This document shows positions 5,681 to 9,234 of a stretch of 9,234 nucleotides of DNA, one piece after another. Source of the stretch: Treponema sp. (lineage in GTDB: Bacteria; Spirochaetota; Spirochaetia; Treponematales; Breznakiellaceae). Position numbers and translations under genes: made by a program. Location of the stretch: positions 1 to 9,234 of the forward strand of contig JAITBO010000086.1 of the NCBI GenBank assembly GCA_031283505.1, read 5' to 3'. A model generated the notes under the pieces. That model worked only from the letters and a program-made list of their open reading frames with translations, had not been told where the DNA came from and did no database searches. Each line of letters begins with the position of its first letter. Positions within the stretch are counted from its first letter, which is position 1.

Positions 5681-6772
5681 ATGAAGCGGTTCCTCACTTA
5701 CCTCAGGGCCCGGCCTTTGGGAATAGCGTCTCTCATCGTTCTCCTCGTCTTCTATCTCCTTATGGGCTTCGCCGAATTTATCGCACCCTACTCCCCTACC
5801 GCAGCCTTTCCTGAGATGACCTATCATCCGCCGAATATGCGGTTCTACCAGGGGAAGATACGGGCCCAGCACGCCAGGGTGGTCAACACCATCAACTGGC
5901 GTTACATCCGGGTACGGGGGCGGTACGGGGACATCAGGCTTTTCGGCAAAGGAGAACCCTACAAACTCTGGGGGCTCATTCCCGCAGACCGCCACCTTTT
6001 TGCCCCTGCACCAGGCGGCTACCCCGCCTTCCTCATGGGGGCGGACAACCTGGGCAGGGATCTTTTTTCCCGCATCGTATACGGCAGCCGCATCTCCCTT
6101 ACCATAGGATTTATCGCCACCGCCATATCCCTGGCGCTGGCGATACTGTTCGGCGGCCTTTCGGGTTACTTCGGCGGCATGACCGATTGGACCATCATGC
6201 GCTTTTCCGAATTCTTCATGCTCATCCCCGGCCTCTATCTGATACTTTTTCTGCGTTCCCTACTTTCGTCCACCATGGATTCCGGCCAGTCCTACATGAT
6301 GATAACCTTGATCCTCTCCCTTGTCGGCTGGCCCGGTTCCGCCCGTACCATACGGGGCATGGTACACGCCATCAAACGGGAAGAATTCGTGCAGAACGCC
6401 CAACTGGAAATGATCCCCGCCGTAGTGATCATCGCACGGCATATCATCCCCCAGATAGCGAGCCTCCTCATCGTAAGCATAGCCCTGAGCGTTCCGGGCT
6501 TTATCATGACGGAGACTACCCTCTCCTACCTGGGCCTGGGTATCGTGGACCCCGCAGTAAGCTGGGGCTCCCTCATCAAGCGGGATATTTCCACCCTGAG
6601 TAATCTGCAAAACTATCCCTGGCTTCTCAATCCGGTGTGGTTCCTCCTGACAGTAACTCTGGCGTTTAATTTCATCGGCGATGTGCTGAGGGATTATTAC
6701 GATCCCTATCACATGGTGTTTAGGCCAAAGTTATGGAGACCGGGAAGAAAAAAAGGGAAACCGGCGAAATGA
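5681..6772 (+). CDS. ABC importer permease, DppC/OppC type, with long periplasmic insert
   Basis: The partner permease, 363 residues. It has the short cytoplasmic N-terminus and first helix of OppC proteins (RPLGIASLIVLLVFYLLMGF). A periplasmic stretch of about 80 residues (about 40-120, containing GEPYKLWGLIPADRHLF) then leads to LMGADNLGRDLFSRIVYGSR, the family signature. That stretch is longer than in E. coli DppC and marks a recognisable subfamily. Hydrophobic helices and the SGYFGG...D segment follow, then the coupling loop at about 232-258 (EEFVQNAQLEM...RHIIP), where the usual glycine is Met244. The C-terminal GLGIVDPAVSWG matches the family. AAAGGA (5665-5670) lies 10 bases before the ATG. 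A 54-base gap from the previous gene is the only gap in the operon. The C-terminus is rich in Lys and Arg. Confidence 0.92.
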   Translation: MKRFLTYLRARPLGIASLIVLLVFYLLMGFAEFIAPYSPTAAFPEMTYHPPNMRFYQGKIRAQHARVVNTINWRYIRVRGRYGDIRLFGKGEPYKLWGLIPADRHLFAPAPGGYPAFLMGADNLGRDLFSRIVYGSRISLTIGFIATAISLALAILFGGLSGYFGGMTDWTIMRFSEFFMLIPGLYLILFLRSLLSSTMDSGQSYMMITLILSLVGWPGSARTIRGMVHAIKREEFVQNAQLEMIPAVVIIARHIIPQIASLLIVSIALSVPGFIMTETTLSYLGLGIVDPAVSWGSLIKRDISTLSNLQNYPWLLNPVWFLLTVTLAFNFIGDVLRDYYDPYHMVFRPKLWRPGRKKGKPAK

Positions 6773-7848
6773 TGAATGAACAGGCGAAAGCGCCCTTGCT
6801 TGAAGTACGGGACCTTAAAGTTGATTTTTCCGTTCTCCGGGGTTTTACCCGGACCTCCATACAGGCGGTACGGGGGGTGTCCTTTACCCTGGAACGGGGG
6901 GATGCGCTGGGCATTGTAGGGGAAAGCGGTTCCGGAAAAAGCGTTTCTACCCAGGCGATACCGGCCCTGCTCCCCAGGAGCGCGGAGGTGACCGGGTCCA
7001 TACGCTACGAAGGGAAAGAACTTACGGGGCTTGACGCCGGCGCCCTTCGGGAATACCGGGGCAAAAAAATCGGGATGATCTTCCAGGAACCGGGCCGTTC
7101 CTATGACCCGCTTCAAAATATGTCCTCCGTGTTTTTTGAAACCTTCCGCAACAGGGATCCTAAAATAAGCCGGGAACAATCGGACGAGAAGGCCGCCGCC
7201 CTCCTTCTGGAGACAGGACTGGAACGGGGCCGGGAGAGGCTTGTCAATTTTCCTCATCAGTTTTCCGGAGGCCAGCTCCAGCGCATAGGCATAGCTCTGG
7301 CCTTGGCCCAGGGCTGCGAACTCCTCATCGCCGACGAGCCCACTACGGCCCTGGACGTGACCATACAGAAACAGATTGTAACCCTCCTTAAAACATTGCG
7401 GCGCAGGCGTTCCATTTCCATCATATTTATCAGCCATGATATCGATCTTGTGGTGGATATTTCTGGCCGCATCATGGTTATGTACGGCGGCCTGGTGATG
7501 GAGTCGGCGGAGGCCCGGACCATCGCGGCCCATCCCCTGCATCCCTACACCCGCACCCTCCTTGCGGCTTCTCCCCGGTTTGGGAGCCACTACTCCAGGG
7601 AACGGCTTGTCTCCATTCCCGGAAAGGTTACCGATCCGGCAAACCCGGAACCCGGCTGTCCCTTTGCCCCCCGGTGTCCCGAAGCCGGGCCTGAGTGCAG
7701 GATGGGCATACCGCCGCTTACCGCAGTTAGCCGGGAAAACGGCGCGGACGGAGCGGAATCAGGCGGCCCGGCGGCTCCCCGTGAAGCTCGGTGCGTCCAT
7801 ATAAACACGCAGTATTACTGCGGGGAGGTCCGGCATGGCGGTCATTAA
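6769..7848 (+). CDS. ABC importer ATPase, DppD/OppD type
   Basis: One of two cytoplasmic ATPases that drive import. In a 359-residue protein the motifs are complete: Walker A GESGSGKS (51-58), Q-loop FQEP, signature FSGGQ (165-169), Walker B LLIADEP with catalytic Glu190, and the switch His223. The C-terminal oligopeptide-transporter domain begins at HPLHPYTR and carries CPFAPRC...C plus later cysteines (C-x5-C-x6-C, then RCVH...YYC). In a structure of a bacterial DppD, equivalent cysteines hold a 4Fe-4S cluster. The ATG at 6769 overlaps the stop of the permease gene as ATGA, like the junction at 4505; an in-frame ATG at 6733 would add 12 mostly charged residues and overlap the permease by 40 bases. 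All catalytic residues suggest an active enzyme. Confidence 0.93.
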   Translation: MMNEQAKAPLLEVRDLKVDFSVLRGFTRTSIQAVRGVSFTLERGDALGIVGESGSGKSVSTQAIPALLPRSAEVTGSIRYEGKELTGLDAGALREYRGKKIGMIFQEPGRSYDPLQNMSSVFFETFRNRDPKISREQSDEKAAALLLETGLERGRERLVNFPHQFSGGQLQRIGIALALAQGCELLIADEPTTALDVTIQKQIVTLLKTLRRRRSISIIFISHDIDLVVDISGRIMVMYGGLVMESAEARTIAAHPLHPYTRTLLAASPRFGSHYSRERLVSIPGKVTDPANPEPGCPFAPRCPEAGPECRMGIPPLTAVSRENGADGAESGGPAAPREARCVHINTQYYCGEVRHGGH

Positions 7849-8842
7849 GGTCGAAAATCTCAAAAAGCGATTCAATCTGGAAGCGGGCTTCTTTGCCAGG
7901 TTTGGCCGCTTCGTCTACGCAGTAAACGGCGTGTCTTTTTCCATAGGGGAAAACGAAACCTACGGCCTTGTGGGGGAATCCGGCTGCGGTAAAACCACCA
8001 CCGCCCGGCTCCTGGTACGAATGTACGAAAGCGACGGGGGGAGCATCCTGTACCACGACAGTATTGATGTGGGGAATCTGAGGCGGGGGGAACTCAGAAA
8101 ATACCGGGAAAAGGTAAAGTACGTGTTCCAGGACCCGGCCCGTTCCCTTAACCCGCGCATGACGGTCTACGATGTCCTGACATCGGGATACCGGTGGTCT
8201 TCAATCTGGCCCGGCGAAAAGAAAGCCCGGAAAGAAGCGGCAGACATTCTGGAAGAAACGGGCCTAAGAGCCGAAGATTTGGAACGACGGCCTGCGGAAT
8301 TTTCAGGGGGCCAGCGGCAACGCATCTCCATAGCCAGGGGCCTTTTGATGAAGCCAGACCTCCTGATCTGCGACGAAGTAGTGTCCGCCCTGGATGTTTC
8401 CATTCAGGGACAAATACTGAACCTGCTTCTGGATATTCGTTCACGGCACAGCCTCTCCTTCCTGTTCATTGCCCATGATCTCAAGGCGGCTTCCTATTTT
8501 TGCAACCGCATAGGGGTCATGTACCGGGGGGAACTCTTGGAGGAAGCGGCGGCGGCGGACCTCTACCAAACCGCCTGGCATCCTTACACCAGGCTGCTCT
8601 TCTCTTCCGTTGCGGGTCCTGCTGGAGATAAAGGCGGACCGCCGGACGCAAATGCAGGAGAGACGGCGGAGAAGCGGGAAATGTCGGAAACGCTGAAAGG
8701 CGAAATCTTGACGCCGGTAACCGAAATTTCAGGCTGCGCCTTTGCCGAACGCTGTCCCCTGGCGGACGGGCGCTGCCACCGGGAACCGCCGCCGGTAACG
8801 GAGGCGGAAACGGGGCACGTATTTTACTGCTGGAAAGCTTGA
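7835..8842 (+). CDS. ABC importer ATPase, DppF/OppF type
   Basis: The second ATPase, expected to pair with the DppD-type subunit into the motor. Of 335 residues, Walker A is GESGCGKT (47-54), the Q-loop FQDPARSLNPRM, the signature FSGGQRQRISIARGL (from 156), Walker B LLICDEVVSALDV with Glu181, and the switch His214. The FQDPxxSLNPRM and SALDV sequences are typical of DppF. The C-terminal domain repeats the C-x5-C-x6-C pattern (GCAFAERCPLADGRC) with a later YCW, so this subunit also has the four-cysteine arrangement. A charged spacer of about 30 residues separates HPYTRLL from it. GGGGAGG (7822-7828) lies 6 bases upstream of the ATG, the best ribosome-binding site in the operon, and the gene overlaps its predecessor by 14 bases. 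No terminator is visible after it. Confidence 0.93.
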   Translation: MAVIKVENLKKRFNLEAGFFARFGRFVYAVNGVSFSIGENETYGLVGESGCGKTTTARLLVRMYESDGGSILYHDSIDVGNLRRGELRKYREKVKYVFQDPARSLNPRMTVYDVLTSGYRWSSIWPGEKKARKEAADILEETGLRAEDLERRPAEFSGGQRQRISIARGLLMKPDLLICDEVVSALDVSIQGQILNLLLDIRSRHSLSFLFIAHDLKAASYFCNRIGVMYRGELLEEAAAADLYQTAWHPYTRLLFSSVAGPAGDKGGPPDANAGETAEKREMSETLKGEILTPVTEISGCAFAERCPLADGRCHREPPPVTEAETGHVFYCWKA

Positions 8843-8857
8843 ACTTGGTATAGGGCC

Positions 8858-9115
8858 ATGAAATTTTTTAACCTCCTGAAACGCGGGAACAGTTACAGTA
8901 TAGCTTTACGGCACTTTGAGTTTTTCCTTTTTTTCATTACCCCGCCGGTATTACTGATACTTATACTGTTTGGGTTCTTTTTCAGGCACGAGATAGTCGA
9001 AATCACCAAAAATCAGCGGGAAATAACCCTAAGGCAGTACGCATCCGGCATAAGGGAAGGGCTGCCCCGGAAAAAAGGATTGTTGAGAGGAAACAGCATG
9101 GATACATCGGACTAA
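8858..9115 (+). pseudogene. Truncated membrane N-terminus, probably of an AraC-type or sensor-type regulator
   Basis: Eighty-five residues: a short basic cytoplasmic start (MKFFNLLKRGNS), one strong membrane helix (about residues 22-42), then HEIVEITKNQREITLRQYASGIRE, a helical stretch like the start of the extracellular sensing region in membrane-anchored AraC-type regulators. Such proteins are normally several hundred residues long, with a second membrane helix and a C-terminal DNA-binding domain. Here the frame stops at 9113-9115 after a poorly conserved tail, about 25 bases before the repeat array at 9139. The best reading is a remnant whose remainder was lost or displaced, though a genuine small single-span membrane protein cannot be excluded. 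The gene starts 15 bases after the last ATPase gene, with no good ribosome-binding site (AGGGCC only). Confidence 0.5.
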
Positions 9116-9138
9116 AGTCCATGTGCGTTTACTTAAAA

Positions 9139-9231
9139 GGGGAGACCTGTTCCCAGAGAGGTCTGACCCCGCAGAGGTCTGTCCCCACAAAGAGACCCGA
9201 CCTCACAAAAGGGTCTGTCTTCATAGGTCTC
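9139..9231. repeat. Array of six GGTCTG/GAGACC-type motifs (REP-like)
   Basis: Motif copies are GAGACC 9142, GGTCTG 9160, GGTCTG 9176, GAGACC 9192, GGTCTG 9212 and GGTCTC 9226, spaced 14-20 bases, with orientations minus, plus, plus, minus, plus, plus. Inverted neighbours form hairpins: AGACCT (9143-9148) with AGGTCT (9159-9164), and AGACCC (9193-9198) with GGGTCT (9211-9216). Copies two and three read AGAGGTCTGACCCC and AGAGGTCTGTCCCC. The array runs to the window edge and may continue. The shared GGTCTGACCCC with 148-158 ties it to the transposase-linked palindrome. Confidence 0.65.
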
Positions 9232-9234
9232 CGA

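Noticed and set aside
4973..5995. Open frame of 340 codons on the minus strand across the two permease genes
   Set aside because: The translation is low-complexity and charged with no domain features, and it spans two clear plus-strand membrane proteins.
6733..6768. Upstream ATG extending the DppD-type ATPase by 12 residues
   Set aside because: It would overlap the permease gene by 40 bases, whereas the ATGA junction at 6769 matches the operon's other coupled start and gives a normal N-terminus.
8846..8854. TGG-TATAGG resembling an extended -10 before the truncated gene
   Set aside because: No -35-like sequence is found 16-18 bases upstream, and the implied transcription start would fall inside the gene's second codon.
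9139..9234. Short regularly spaced repeats considered as a CRISPR array
   Set aside because: Motifs are only about 6-14 bases, spaced 14-20 bases, in both orientations and degenerate; there are no constant-length spacers and no cas genes.

Overview
The window looks like chromosomal DNA of a moderately GC-rich spirochaete, most likely a Treponema-type organism such as those of insect guts. This rests on recalled resemblance, not a search. The hints are a REP-associated transposase tail of a style I associate with such genomes, a sigma-like protein without a familiar name, and a lipoprotein with a relaxed lipobox (Leu-Phe-Ser-Cys). All six full-length or partial genes with clear products, and one truncated gene, read on the plus strand.

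Left edge (1-495): the 3' end of a Y1 (IS200/IS605-like, RAYT) transposase, followed by and overlapping GC-rich palindromes, including GGGTC-A-GACCC and a bulged hairpin over the stop codon. A non-coding leader with an A-tract and a perfect 16-bp palindrome follows. Housekeeping/regulatory pair (496-2338): a 299-residue sigma-70-like regulator of unrecognised subtype, then rlmJ, the 23S rRNA A2030 N6-methyltransferase. A non-coding stretch of about 265 bases separates this from the transporter.

Transporter operon (2575-8842): a strong consensus-like promoter, then five closely packed genes for a complete Dpp/Opp-type ABC importer: substrate-binding lipoprotein, two permeases and two ATPases. 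Three of the four junctions overlap (4, 4 and 14 nt) and the fourth is a 54-nt gap, so they are probably translated from one mRNA. The lipoprotein would capture an oligopeptide or oligosaccharide, the two permeases form the channel, and the two ATPases form the motor. The substrate cannot be read from sequence.

Right edge (8858-9234): an 85-residue remnant resembling the membrane N-terminus of a regulator or sensor, ending just before an array of six GGTCTG/GAGACC-type motifs in both orientations. One of these shares GGTCTGACCCC with the palindrome beside the transposase at the left edge, in inverted orientation.

The most notable signals are (i) promoters for both rlmJ and the binding protein placed so that transcription should begin at or next to the start codon, implying leaderless mRNAs, (ii) the REP-like repeat family linked to the transposase tail at both ends, and (iii) the unnamed sigma-like gene behind a perfect palindrome. 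I see no CRISPR array, tRNA, rRNA or clearly new multi-gene defence or biosynthetic system.
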